From assembly GCA_014155875.1 (NCBI GenBank), contig JACEFZ010027086.1, positions 1 through 64,000 on the forward strand: a stretch of DNA of 64,000 nucleotides, written 5' to 3'. Source of the DNA: Cepaea nemoralis. Lineage: Eukaryota > Mollusca > Gastropoda > Stylommatophora > Helicidae. Below are positions 10,833 through 20,995 of this stretch, one piece after another. Every line of letters starts with the position of its first letter. Within the stretch, counting starts at the first letter, position 1. Below the pieces are notes generated by a model. The model did no database searches, was not told the DNA's origin, and saw only the letters and a list, made by a program, of their open reading frames with translations. Both the position numbers and the translations under genes were made by a program.

Positions 10833-11240
10833 TCATCATCTCATCTCATCTTGTTTCTCTTATGCCTTGTGGTGTCGAAGTGAATCTTAAACAGTGGGAG
10901 AGTGCCACTTTTATGGGCTTCAGAAATCGATTCCCATGGCCCATAATACATATTAAATCGCTTGATCATCGCACATTACAAAGTAGAAAAGAGTTTAAAG
11001 ACGGCAGCCCAATTTGGCAACCTGTTTTATTTGAAAAGAAGCAACGGATGACCATGGATACAGCAAGAGAGAGTGCCAGCGTATGGGCTTCATATATCTA
11101 GATTCACGAAGACCATAATGCATAGTAAATAATATCATCTTCGCATATTACAAAGCAAAGAAAAGCGTTGAAAGAAAGCAGCCAAAATTTGGCAACCTCT
11201 TTTATTTGAAAAGAAGCATTGGATTACCATGGATACCTAC
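10833..11240 (+). repeat. 171-bp tandem duplication in a dispersed repeat
   Basis: After a leader shared with 1665-1765, a block starting GAGAGTGCCACTTTTATGGG at about 10898 is repeated from about 11069 (GAGAGTGCCAGCGTATGGG). Both blocks contain CATATTACAAAG or CACATTACAAAG, AATTTGGCAACCT, TTTTATTTGAAAAGAAGCA and TACCATGGATAC or GACCATGGATAC. The family is unidentified. Confidence 0.75.
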
Positions 11241-11254
11241 AGATTGGTGGAGGG

Positions 11255-11425
11255 AAGGGGATGTCTCTGTTGCGAAGTGGTCAAGTCCTTTACTTCATGC
11301 TCTGAAAGTCGGCGGTTCGTTTTCGGACTGCGATTTTCAGAGAAAGAATGCATTTTGTCCGGAGACACGCAAGGTGCAATCATTGGAGCTAAGCAATTGG
11401 TGCTTCGTGCTAAGTTTTGTTTCAA
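11255..11425 (+). mobile_element. SINE-B copy, 5' portion
   Basis: The head ATGTCTCTGTTGCGAAGTGG and the box B position (GTCGGCGGTTCG) align with the SINE-B copies at 46066 and 51659. Body matches include AGAATGCATTTTGTCCGGAG, TCATTGGAGCTAAG and GTGCTTCGTGCTAAG. The 3' part is missing. Confidence 0.65.
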
Positions 11426-11479
11426 TGTGTCCTGTTGTCATATGTTCAAGTCCACTTCGAGGCAGTGGTATATTTTTCA

Positions 11480-11720
11480 GTGAGCTGTTCTCCCAGGTCG
11501 ACCTACCCGAAAATGAGTCCAAGGAAATTTCCCTGGAAAGTAAATGTGGTCTGAGTGTGATATTTACCACACCCCATAACACCTTTCGAGTGGCCTAAAC
11601 ATATGGTGTTTGCACGATATATCCAGTTTGCCTCATATTTGTAGCTATCATATCTGTACCGTCTAACGTGCAAGGTTTAACAATGTCTGCACGATGCCGA
11701 CAGCTGTGGGATCATCTATT
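11480..11720 (+). mobile_element. SINE-D body fragment
   Basis: TCTCCCAGGTCGACCTACCC, then CCTGGAAAGTAAATG and TGATATTTACCACACCCC, parallel the SINE-D body at 16718-16800 in order and spacing. No tRNA-like head precedes it. Confidence 0.6.
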
Positions 11721-11854
11721 TAACATATACACACATATATACCATCATCCGTCTCTTATAGCGTTTTTGGAAGCATGTAGAATCATTTGCGTCCTCTCTC
11801 TTAAATAGCTGGCTTTGTGGCGACGGGATTAAGAATGCAATTCCTTACAAATGT

Positions 11855-11985
11855 GTCAATGTCCATAGTTAAGAATGCAATGGCAAACTACCGAACGTAA
11901 ACTTGCCAAAAAGTCACAATCAGCCAAACAAACGATGGGGTTGACTGCGACGTGCTGTAAAGGACATACCCCTAAATTAATGTAA
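11855..11985 (+). mobile_element. SINE-A 3' half
   Basis: AATGCAATGGCAAACTACCG, AACTTGCCAAAAAGTCACAA, GGGGTTGACTGCGACG and GCTGTAAAGGACATAC form the second half of SINE-A. The tRNA-like head is absent. Confidence 0.7.
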
Positions 11986-11994
11986 CCCTTAAAT

Positions 11995-12165
11995 AATTGG
12001 TTAACAGGAAATCTTGTGGAAAGTAAACACTTCCGATGTGATGTTGACCACAGTAACTATGGAGAGCTAAATGGTCAGATAAATATGAAGATAGCAACAT
12101 AAACCGAATGCGCCTCATGGTGTGAAAGGGTATCGTTTACTTGGCTTACTTTACCAGAACTAACC
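11995..12165 (+). mobile_element. SINE-D body and tail fragment
   Basis: GGAAATCTTGTGGAAAGTAA, GATGTTGACCACAGTAAC and GAATGCGCCTCATGG...TCGTTTACTTGG align with the SINE-D body and 3' tail. It abuts the SINE-A half-copy. Confidence 0.6.
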
Positions 12166-12779
12166 TGCACTTGTCCTCTCGTTTCATGCTAGTTCTTAAG
12201 AATATGTTGTGACAGAACTCATCAGGTTACCCGTTCGGAGAACATGAAGAAAACGTAGCCTCATACATTGAGAAAAACAGAGCTCTTTGTGATACCACAA
12301 AGTTGGGTTGAGTTGAGTCAAGAACCGACATCACATCACTCGGGGCATTCCCATACGTGTTCCGTTCTCATCTTCAACAGCCAGCGAAGTGTCCCAAAAA
12401 TAATGGTACCAATAGACGTCTGATTATGTGTGGTCTGGTCTTTCCTCGGAGTCCTGAGTGTCGGCCAGACCCTCTGGTCACTCCCTGCAGCGCCATTCTC
12501 GCCAGGCCGAGATGATCTATATGTTCTTCTGCACTATACAAAGCACATCCACCGGGTGGTAGATGGTGGAGTGGCCACTATATATTTTGTCTAGAGGTTA
12601 GCTGTGTATATGTTGAATAAGCAGCCGTGGACCAACACAGGCAGTGGTTACTGAGAGGAGGTAAGTTAGTTGGTGGGGCAGCTATGTCTATAAAACACTT
12701 CAAAACTCTATGTCGTGGCCATCGGTGGGTAAGAGATGACATATATAACCTCTTCCCACTGCTGCTTTGCAGGGTATGT
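12166..12779. other. Unassigned; possible LINE-alpha 5' region
   Basis: No gene is recognised. Because the LINE-alpha start codon follows at 12867, part of this stretch could be its 5' untranslated region, but no other copy in the window reaches this far for comparison. Confidence 0.3.
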
Positions 12780-12866
12780 CTTTTAAACAATGGCTAGTGG
12801 AGTCAAGCATACACAAACAGGGGTAAGGTAAGGGGCAACCACCACTGTATTTTCCCAAGAGCAATC

Positions 12867-13170
12867 ATGCCTCTAAACAAAATTGATAAAGATAACGACG
12901 TAAATGGGGATTCGCGTGGAGTCTCTTCGTCCGGTAGAGAGAATCATGTGGTGCAGGTGATACCCGCAACTGTAGACAAATTAAATGTTAAAAATACATT
13001 AAATGTTGGTACATGGAATGTTAGAACGCTTAACCAGAATGGAAAGTTAGAAAACATCAAGAAGGAAATGGAAAGAATGAAGATAAGATATATTACTTTA
13101 TGTGAAATGCAATGGCCAGGTGCGGGGGAAATAATTAGATAAATATAGAATTATTTACTCAGGCGGGAAG
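12867..13170 (+). pseudogene. LINE-alpha endonuclease, N-terminal fragment
   Basis: The 91-codon frame starting MPLNKIDKDN contains LNVGTWNVRTLNQNGKLENI near residues 47-66 and continues EMERMKI...LCEMQWPGAGEII. This is the first conserved block of the EEP/APE-like endonuclease of non-LTR retrotransposons, in which the Asn of WNVR and the Glu of CEM are active-site positions. The frame stops at 13142. The expected next residues (an IIYSGGKK-like string) appear just beyond, near 13147-13170. Homology is then cut by decay and the pogo-like insertion. Confidence 0.8.
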
Positions 13171-13229
13171 AAGTAATGGATCAAATTAGTGTTCGGACGG
13201 TTAAAAAATTTTGGACAGTCTCAGATATA

Positions 13230-14525
13230 CTGTCAAACTTCGGTTTTCGTCGATAATCTGTCAGAAGACAATCGGCGAAATCCGAAACTGACGAAAACCG
13301 AGGCAATTATTTCCATATGAATCAAAGTAAATCCAATTAATTCGTTCTAGACCAGTGTTTCCCACCTTTTTTTGTGCCATGCCCCACTTAAGCCTTTCTA
13401 AAATTCATATTGCCCCCCTCCCCCGCCCCACGCCCCCCCCCTCAACATATACATTATTTTTAATATTCAAAAATTGAAATGTTCACTAAAGAAACTTGAA
13501 TGATAGGTTTTAGGAAGAAATCACTAGGTAATTATTGAGCAAACACAGTAAGTAAATTTTCAAAACATATAATGGAGAACTGAAATTCAAGTACAAAATA
13601 ATTTTAATGAAAGATTTTTCTATATTATTTTAATTATTAGTAATTATTTATTATTTAAATTTAGTGAGATCCTTGCGCTTGATGCTTGCTGCAAAGAGAT
13701 CTTATGTCAGGTTCCAATTTAGTTAACTTCAGTCTCAAGTCTCCCCGTTTTGTTATATTCAGCCGATTTCTTCCATTTTCGAATTGCCCCCCTTAACAGT
13801 CAAATTGCCCCCCTGTGGGGCGTGGGTCCCACGTTGGGAAACACTGTTCTAGACACTCCAAAATAATACCAAAAACACATTTTATAGAGAATAAATATAG
13901 TGTGTAGTAATATAATTTGGCCCCAGACTTGTCCGAACTCGCTCATTCCCCTTGCCTAGTAACACTATGTATACCAGAACGCCGCTTGAATGTTTCTAAC
14001 CATCCTGTGCTGGCCTTAAAATCACCAAATACACTAGCACTCGTCCCAAGCATTTTACTAATGAGATTGGCATACATGACCTCTTCACATATGATTGCCA
14101 TTTGAAACAGAATCGCCATCTAACTGGTTTTGATGTATCCCAATTAAAAATAACTGTTCGACAATTTTAATCATTTGGCATCTCTGTTTCGTTAGCACAT
14201 TCATGCCTGTTGCCTCCTATATTGCTTCCTTTGTCGCCACAATGGAACTTACCGTGGATGGCAACTTCCCTTACAAGTGGCCGATTTCACCAATTTTAAT
14301 ACCGCTCTCGTATTTTAATATTAGCACGTGATGCTCACACAACGAAAAACCAACGCCAAACTGAGCAGAAGAACGCTTGGGTCCCTTTGCTTTCGCAAAA
14401 TTAGCAACAAGGCCATGTGAGCACGCTAACGAAATCCGAGGCAATCGAAACATTTTTCTAGGAAAAAAATCGACGAAAACCGAAAGCGACGAAAACCGAA
14501 GGCAACGAAACCCGAAGTTTGACTG
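13230..14525. mobile_element. Pogo/Tigger-like DNA element, non-autonomous
   Basis: Terminal inverted repeats: the left end is CTGTCAAACTTCGGTTTTCG and the reverse complement of the right end is CAGTCAAACTTCGGGTTTCG, each flanked by TA (13228-13229; 14526-14527). TA duplication and CAGT..AACYTCGG-type ends are usual for the pogo/Tigger branch of Tc1/mariner. Subterminal GACGAAAACCGA motifs recur at both ends (13290-13303; 14471-14510). No transposase frame is visible. Without the internal hAT element the length is about 800 bp. Confidence 0.75.
13353..13846. mobile_element. hAT non-autonomous element with perfect 8-bp TSD
   Basis: The termini CAGTGTTTCCCACC and GTTGGGAAACACTG are inverted repeats of hAT type. 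The flanking octamer TTCTAGAC is identical on both sides (13345-13352 and 13847-13854), matching the 8-bp duplication of hAT transposases. Subterminal regions are C/G-rich (CCCCCC runs; TTGCCCCCCT near 13780-13820). The 494-bp interior has no transposase and is AT-rich. Confidence 0.9.
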
Positions 14526-14527
14526 TA

Positions 14528-14757
14528 GTATTATTAGTGAAACTCCATGGCAAACCTCTGGATATTAACATTATACAAGCATATGTAACAAAAGCAGACA
14601 GTACAAAAGAGCATATAGATATATTTTATAACGAATTAGATATGGCCGTGGACCAGTGTAAAAACAGTTTTAAATGACTGTCATACTCGGGGAATTCAAT
14701 GCCAACGTAGGCAACGAAAAGGTGAGTGGCGTGACTGGTGGGTATGGTCTGATGACG
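14528..14757 (+). pseudogene. LINE-alpha endonuclease, central fragment
   Basis: Broken frames read VKLHGKPLDINIIQAYVTKA, then HIDIFYNELDMAVDQCKNSF, then a decayed ILGxFNANVG-like block and SGVTGGYGL. In EEP endonucleases of non-LTR elements, the IIQAY and GDFNAKVG blocks follow the WNVR block. The segment begins at the right boundary of the pogo-like insertion and stops at the LINE-beta insertion. Confidence 0.75.
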
Positions 14758-15504
14758 AAGTGAATGCAAGAATCTCCAAGGCCAGCGCGGTGTTTGGCAG
14801 ACTGTACAAGAATGTATGGGACAGAAATGGAGTAAGCTTGCAAACAAAGCTGAAAGTCTATAAAGCAGTTGTATTTTCCACACTGGTATATGCTTGTAAA
14901 ACATGGACTGTTTATCAGCGACATGCTGGGAAATTAAACCACCTCCACACAGTCTGCCTTAGAAAGCTATTGAAGATTAAATGGCAAGACAAATTCCCAG
15001 ACACTGAAGTTCTAGAAAGAGCGTCCATGCCCAGTATCCACACTCTACTAATGAAAAATCAGATTCGCTGGGCTGGTCACTTAACTCGTATGCCAGATCA
15101 CAGGCTCTCTAAAAACATTGTTTTACGGCTAGCTGCGTTGTGATAAACGCTCCCAAGCCGGCCAGACGAAGCGCTTTAAAGACACTCTCAAAATCTCACT
15201 TAAAGCTTTTAGAATTCATCCTGACACCTGGGAGACTGCTGCTAAAGACCGTAATTCGTGGCGTACATCATTACATAAGGATGCAGTCACTTGTAAAGCA
15301 ACCAGGACTGCAAGAGCTGTGAAGAAAAGGCTGGACAGAAAAACCACTGTAGGAGATCCTCCTCCTGGAACGTTAGGGATTCTTTGCCCACATAGTCAAA
15401 GAACATTTCGAGCCAAAATAGGCCTTATCAGCCATCTTAGAACTCACGGCTTCATACTTTCACCCCAATGGATGAAATGAATGGTCATCATCATTATTGA
15501 TGGA
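14758..15504 (+). mobile_element. LINE-beta 5'-truncated copy, RT C-terminus and zinc finger
   Basis: The first frame (14760-15143) reads NARISKASAVFGRLYKNVWD, KLKVYKAVVFSTLVYACKTW, LRKLLKIKWQDKFPDTEVLE and IRWAGHLTRMPDHRLSKNI, the thumb/connection region of a non-LTR RT. After a frameshift near 15135 the protein continues KRSQAGQTKRFKDTLKISLK, then ends with CPHSQRTFRAKIGLISHLRT, a zinc-finger-like tail usual for this lineage. The 3' end is TGGTCATCATCATTATT. LINE-beta apparently copied from its 3' end and inserted into LINE-alpha, with TATGGTCTGATGA/TTTGGCCTTAGTGA as the diverged target duplication. Confidence 0.75.
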
Positions 15505-15790
15505 CAAACAACATTTGGCCTTAGTGATAGGAAGAGAGGTGACAGATTAATAACATGGGCAGAATACATTGAAATGATAATAGGTAACACATGGTTCAAA
15601 CACCATCCTCGACGATTATATACTGGGAGAAACCCTCTAGATAATATTTCACAATCAAACTGTCTACATATTGATTCCAACGAGATTCACAAGCATTTTA
15701 GAAGGAGCAAAAACAAGACCAGCAGTAGATGGACATAGTGACCATGTGCCAGTTATAGGAAAGATGAGGTTAGGACTTAAAAACATAAAG
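15505..15790 (+). pseudogene. LINE-alpha endonuclease, C-terminal fragment
   Basis: The frame resumes TFGLSDRKRGDRLITWAEYI, then EMIIGNTWFKHHPRRLYTG, the conserved block before the catalytic His of EEP endonucleases. A frameshifted remnant reads DSDHVPVIGKMRLGLKNIKK, where the SDH motif that contains the catalytic Asp-His is visible. It directly continues the central fragment once the LINE-beta insertion is removed. Confidence 0.75.
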
Positions 15791-15954
15791 AAAAACCCCA
15801 AAGAACATCAAGTTATATGAAGAATTACTTAAAACAAAGAAATTAGAAAAAGTTACAAACAATGCTACCGTAAAGAACAAATATAATACCATGGAGATAA
15901 CACAAACTATTGATGAGCATCAGATGAAAGATGCATCACAGAGATTTAAAAAAA

Positions 15955-16450
15955 AAAAAAAAACAGAATAGGACAAGCACAATTTGCATTCTATCAAATG
16001 AAAAACATTTTGTGCAATAATTCCTTGTCTTTGAACATTAGAAAAAGAGTTCTCGCATGTGCATAGAACCAATTTTAGCATATGGCTGCAAATTCTGGAC
16101 AATTAGTAAACAGGCGAAAAAATCCATGGAAGCCTTGGAGATGTAGTTTTATAGACGATTGCTGAAAATTCATTGGACAGCCACAATGAGCAATCTTGAC
16201 ATTTTGTGGGAAGCTAAGTGGCGAAGATAACCTATCACAAAAATCAGAAAGCAGCAATCATCATTTTTGGCCACATTATGAGAAGAAACGAATTGGGGCA
16301 TGCTGTGACAACCGGGAAGATTTGTGAAAATAGAGATAGAAGAAGACAACATGAGAAAATTCTTGACAGTCTTGTGTTATAGATCGGAAGGGAGTCAGTA
16401 CACGAATTGATCCATGCCGCCAAGGCACTGGGTTATGATACACACGATCC
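15955..16450 (+). pseudogene. LINE-alpha reverse transcriptase, C-terminal fragment
   Basis: Translation across several stops gives AQFAFYQMKNILCNNSLSLN, IRKRVLAC, then ILAYGCKFWTISKQAKKSME and RRLLKIHWTATMSNLDIL. This matches the same region of the LINE-alpha copy at 23330-23890. It ends with KILDSL and HAAKALGYDTHDP. The RT active site (YADD) lies upstream in the family and is deleted here. Confidence 0.7.
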
Positions 16451-16608
16451 CAGAGGATATCAGAAAGGTGTATAATCAATTAAACAAATATCACACTCTT
16501 GAATGGTTGGAAAATACCACCACCATTCTAATATCCAGAACAGGGCATAACGCACTGAATCAACACAGAAGCTGGATTCATCCCCATACATTAACACTAT
16601 GTACGTAT

Positions 16609-16890
16609 GATAGAAGGAGCCTCGGTAGTGTAGTGGCTAGAGAATCGCCTACCGACCCGGTGTTCATGGGTTCGATCCGAAACTGGGTGAATTGAGATAT
16701 TTTTTTTTATTGACCTGGGCTCCCAGGTCTATCCAACCTGAAATGGGTACCAGGCATGTTTTGGGAAGCAAAGGCGAACATGTGATACTGACCACAACAC
16801 CCAACAAGTGCAACTGGTCTATCATAATATGGACTCAACACCGTAGGCCCGATGCGCCTTTAGACCAGTGAACGGTCCTTTACTTATGTG
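16609..16890 (+). mobile_element. SINE-D copy, best in the window
   Basis: Box A-like TAGTGTAGTGGCTAGAGAAT and box B-like GGGTTCGATCCG are followed by CCTGGGCTCCCAGGTC, AACCTGAAATGGGTACCAGG, GGGAAGCAAAGGCG and ACTGACCACAACACCC, then the GATGCGCC...GGTCCTTTACTTA tail. Partial copies lie at 9272, 11480, 11995, 22293 and 60930 (-). Confidence 0.85.
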
Positions 16891-16892
16891 TG

Positions 16893-17120
16893 GCCGTCTG
16901 TAGCTTAGGGGTAATAAACGCAGTTATACAATCTCGGGTTAGAGGTCGTCGTAGACATGTTGAAGCAGACCACTTTGCAGTGATTTCATATTGTTAAAAA
17001 CCTTGGCTGTTCAGAAAGCAATGGCAAATTACTGAATGTAAAATCGCTTAGAAAATGGCAAACAACCAAAGTATGCTGGGGTCGATTACGACGTCCTGTA
17101 AAAGGACATACAACTAACAG
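16893..17120 (+). mobile_element. SINE-A copy
   Basis: The head GCCGTCTGTAGCTTAGGGGT (box A-like) is followed by a degraded box B region, then CAGAAAGCAATGGCAAATTA, GATTACGACGTCCTGTAAAA and GGACATACAACTAA. It directly follows the SINE-D copy. Confidence 0.75.
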
Positions 17121-17388
17121 GTGGACTAAGCTAACAAACTGTTAAATTGTTTTGTAGGATTGTCCAGTGTACAGAGAACTAAGAAAACTATACTGGCCCA
17201 CTGAATCAACACTGAACTCCACACTGTACGGAACTAACTAAAGAGGAGTCACCATGAAAACTCGCCTTACGGAATCAAAGACATCACAAGCAAGCAACAC
17301 ACGATGTATTCTTTCACAATACTTTCATACCTTCACAATGATCTGTTTTGTATGTGTAATGGCTTATAGCAATGTGTCATACCTATAC

Positions 17389-17434
<46 letters not shown>

Positions 17435-17700
17435 CATTTTAATGTTATTACATTTTCTAATTTAACGTTCTTCTCAAGATGTGTTTGTGTTGTTCTTGAA
17501 GAAGGTTATTATAATCGAAACGTCCATTCGTTGTGTCATAGTATACCTTTTTGGTGTGTTTTTTTTTTAATTTTATCATCATAGATTTTCTAACACCCCC
17601 CCCCCCCCCCCCTATTGAACTTTTGTTGTAAGCTGTGTACACTGTTTATTATCTCTCACATGTTAGATGGCGTTAGACGTCCATGCGTTTATTTTCTGAT
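17121..17700. other. Unassigned with (TTG)n and poly-C tracts
   Basis: (TTG)n spans about 17389-17432 (14-15 units) and a poly-C run spans about 17596-17612. Short open frames of Leu or Cys runs come from the triplet tract. Nothing else is recognised. Confidence 0.6.
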
Positions 17701-17810
17701 GAAAGTTCGACGGTAACGGATTTGAAAGTTCGACGGTAACGGATTTGAAAGTTCGACGGTAACGGATTTGAAAGTTCGACGGTAACGGATTTGAAAGTTC
17801 GACGGTAGCT
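17701..17810 (+). repeat. 23-bp tandem repeat, about 4.7 units
   Basis: Units of GAAAGTTCGACGGTAACGGA plus TTT are almost identical. The last is broken by TAGCTGATG. The array is short and young-looking, with two CpGs per unit retained. Confidence 0.9.
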
Positions 17811-18240
17811 GATGTCAGCTTACCGGTGTACCCATTGGGTGTATGTTTACAGATTTGCAATAATTTCGACACCAGCTATTCCACATGTTTAGTCCATGGG
17901 AGTTTTGTTTCTTCAGTTGATGCATTGCGTCTCTGAAATCTGTAGCCAAGATAGATAGCCCTTTCCATTGTGTCTAAAAAATTTATGTCATATCATTATT
18001 CCCTGATCAATTCTGTCCCTCCACTAATGCCTTCTTCTTTGTCATTAATATTTTTCTTAATTTGGTTTCAGACATCTGGTGACCATTTTTGGATGCTCTC
18101 TGCCCATTTTTCATTTCATGGTGAGTAAATTAATGCGCTTTCCTGATCGATTTTTACATATATCTTTTAGGCGTGTTGTGAAGTGATACGATATGAAACT
18201 GTTAAGGGTGTCTTATATCCATGTGTATTCTGTAAGCATG
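17811..18240. other. Unassigned sequence
   Basis: I see nothing recognisable in this stretch. Confidence 0.4.
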
Positions 18241-18487
18241 TGTGTGTATCTGCCTGTCTCAGTATATATCCTTGCAAGCATCCATCCATGCATTCATCCA
18301 TCTATCCATCCATCCATCCTTTCTTCCAACCATTCAGAAAGCAGGCTAGCTAACTAGATGCCTGTTGTCTATATGCCTACCCACCTATCTGCCTATCTGT
18401 ATGTCTATCTTGTCTACCTACCTACAGACCTACCTATGCATTCAGCCATCCACTCACCCATCAATCCACCCACTCACCCACTTTATC
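18241..18487 (+). repeat. Imperfect CATC/CTAC tetranucleotide region
   Basis: Diverged runs (CCATCCATCCAT, CTACCTACAGACCTACC, ACTCACCCATC) lead into the long ATGT array. Such interrupted tetranucleotides are typical old edges of a microsatellite. Confidence 0.7.
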
Positions 18488-20141
18488 TATGTATGTATGT
18501 ATGTATGTATGTATGTATGTATGTATGTATGTATGTATGTATGTATGTATGTATGTATGTATGTATGTATGTATGTATGTATGTATGTATGTATGTATGT
18601 ATGTATGTATGTATGTATGTATGTATGTATGTATGTATGTATGTATGTATGTATGTATGTATGTATGTATGTATGTATGTATGTATGTATGTATGTATGT
18701 ATGTATGTATGTATGTATGTATGTATGTATGTATGTATGTATGTATGTATGTATGTATGTATGTATGTATGTATGTATGTATGTATGTATGTATGTATGT
18801 ATGTAGTATGTATGTATGTATGTATGTATGTATGTATGTATGTATGTATGTATGTATGTATGTATGTATGTATGTATGTATGTATGTATGTATGTATGTA
18901 TGTATGTATGTATGTATGTATGTATGTATGTATGTATGTATGTATGTATGTATGTATGTATGTATGTATGTATGTATGTATGTATGTATGTATGTATGTA
19001 TGTATGTATGTATGTATGTATGTATGTATGTATGTATGTATGTATGTATGTATGTATGTATGTATGTATGTATGTATGTATGTATGTATGTATGTATGTA
19101 TGTATGTATGTATGTATGTATGTATGTATGTATGTATGTATGTATGTATGTATGTATGTATGTATGTATGTATGTATGTATGTATGTATGTATGTATGTA
19201 TGTATGTATGTATGTATGTATGTATGTATGTATGTATGTATGTATGTATGTATGTATGTATGTATGTATGTATGTATGTATGTATGTATGTATGTATGTA
19301 TGTATGTATGTATGTATGTATGTATGTATGTATGTATGTATGTATGTATGTATGTATGTATGTATGTATGTATGTATGTATGTAGTATGTATGTATGTAT
19401 GTATGTATGTATGTATGTATGTATGTATGTATGTATGTATGTATGTATGTATGTATGTATGTATGTATGTATGTATGTATGTATGTATGTATGTATGTAT
19501 GTATGTATGTATGTATGTATGTATGTATGTATGTATGTATGTATGTATGTATGTATGTATGTATGTATGTATGTATGTATGTATGTATGTATGTATGTAT
19601 GTATGTATGTATGTATGTATGTATGTATGTATGTATGTATGTATGTATGTATGTATGTATGTATGTATGTATGTATGTATGTATGTATGTATGTATGTAT
19701 GTATGTATGTATGTATGTATGTATGTATGTATGTATGTATGTATGTATGTATGTATGTATGTATGTATGTATGTATGTATGTATGTATGTATGTATGTAT
19801 GTATGTATGTATGTATGTATGTATGTATGTATGTATGTATGTATGTATGTATGTATGTATGTATGTATGTATGTATGTATGTATGTATGTATGTATGTAT
19901 GTATGTATGTATGTATGTATGTATGTATGTATGTATGTATGTATGTATGTATGTATGTATGTATGTATGTATGTATGTATGTATGTATGTATGTATGTAT
20001 GTATGTATGTATGTATGTATGATGTATGTATGTATGTATGTATGTATGTATGTATGTATGTATGTATGTATGTATGTATGTATGTCTATGTATGTATGTA
20101 TGTATGTATGTATGTATGTATGTATGTATGTATGTATGAAT
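18488..20141 (+). repeat. (ATGT)n microsatellite, about 1.65 kb
   Basis: About 410 tetranucleotide units run almost uninterrupted. Phase changes occur near 18803 and 19382 (both GTAGTATG) and near 20020 (TATGATGTA), with a CTATG substitution near 20086. Frames encoding YVCM repeats of up to 688 codons are artefacts of a stop-free 4-bp unit. The length may be affected by assembly or polymerase slippage. Confidence 0.97.
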
Positions 20142-20257
<116 letters not shown>

Positions 20258-20740
20258 GGGGGTGTGTGGTTGGGGGATGTGTGTTTGGCTGGGTGGTTGG
20301 GAGTGTGTGGGTGGATGGTGGAGGATGTGTGGTTGAATGAGTGTTGGTGGGTTATGGGATGGGTGGAGGATGTGTGTATGGGATGCGGATGTGAGTGCGT
20401 GGGGGATGTGTGGATGGAGATGGGTGGGTGAGTGCATGCATTTGTAGCTGGGTGTGTGTGCGTGGGGACGTGTGTGGGGGATGTGTGGTGGGTGGGGGGA
20501 TGTGTGTGGGTGTGGGACATGTGAGTGTGGGATCGGTGGATGGGTGGGAGTATGTTTGTGTGCATGGAGGTGTGTGTGTGTGTTTGTGTGTGTGGCTGGG
20601 TGGGGGAGGTATGGGTGGATGGGAGATGTGTGGGTGGGTGGAGTATGTGTCTCATAACATGGAATATGCAGTGTTTATGTCTACAACATTCATTTGACAA
20701 TGTCTTTTTCCTATGTGAATGTATTATGCATTATTGAAGA
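20258..20740 (+). repeat. GT-rich composite repeat, copy 1
   Basis: A G/T-rich stretch built of GGTGTGTGGTTGGGGGATGT-like strings (20258-20650) ends with the unique segment AATATGCAGTGTTTATG...CATTTGACAATG (about 20661-20701) and ATGTGAATGTATTATGC. The same three-part order (TCTG run, GT-rich, AATATGCANTG) recurs at 24115-24835, so it is a dispersed compound element. Confidence 0.75.
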
Positions 20741-20814
20741 ACGAAAGATGAGTTATAAGAAGGGCCGAACGTAAGACGACCTGCGTGTCCAATTTATTAA
20801 CCTTTGAAAATAAA

Positions 20815-20863
<49 letters not shown>

Positions 20864-20887
20864 GCTGTCTGTCTGTCTGTCTGTTTA

Positions 20888-20918
<31 letters not shown>
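20741..20918 (+). mobile_element. LINE-gamma 3' end with (TCTG)n tail
   Basis: AAGGGCCGAACGTAAGACG, CTGCGTGTCCAATTTATTAA and CCTTTGAAAATAAAG match the LINE-gamma 3' terminus at 52600-52680. The element passes straight into (TCTG)n at about 20816, with a few interruptions. Only about 75 bp of element remains. Confidence 0.75.
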
Positions 20919-20995
20919 ACGTGTGGGTGGGGATGTGTGGTTGGGGGATTGTGTTTGGCTGGGTGGTTTGGGGTGTGTGGGTGGGTCTGTCTGTC
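20919..20995 (+). repeat. GT-rich composite repeat, partial copy 2
   Basis: GTGTGGTTGGGGGATTGTGT and TTGGCTGGGTGGTTTGGGG closely match 20262-20310. The unique AATATGC segment is absent. Confidence 0.75.

Larger units (their letters stand above)
12780..16450 (+). mobile_element. LINE-alpha copy, interrupted by three nested insertions
   Basis: Fragments of one non-LTR retrotransposon lie in colinear order. They are the endonuclease N-terminus (12867-13170), endonuclease middle (14528-14757), endonuclease C-terminus (15505-15790) and reverse transcriptase C-terminus (15955-16450). The gaps hold a pogo-like element with a hAT element inside it, and a LINE-beta copy. Most of the RT (fingers and palm, including YADD) is deleted. 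The enzyme would have nicked target DNA and primed cDNA synthesis there. This copy is dead. Confidence 0.8.
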
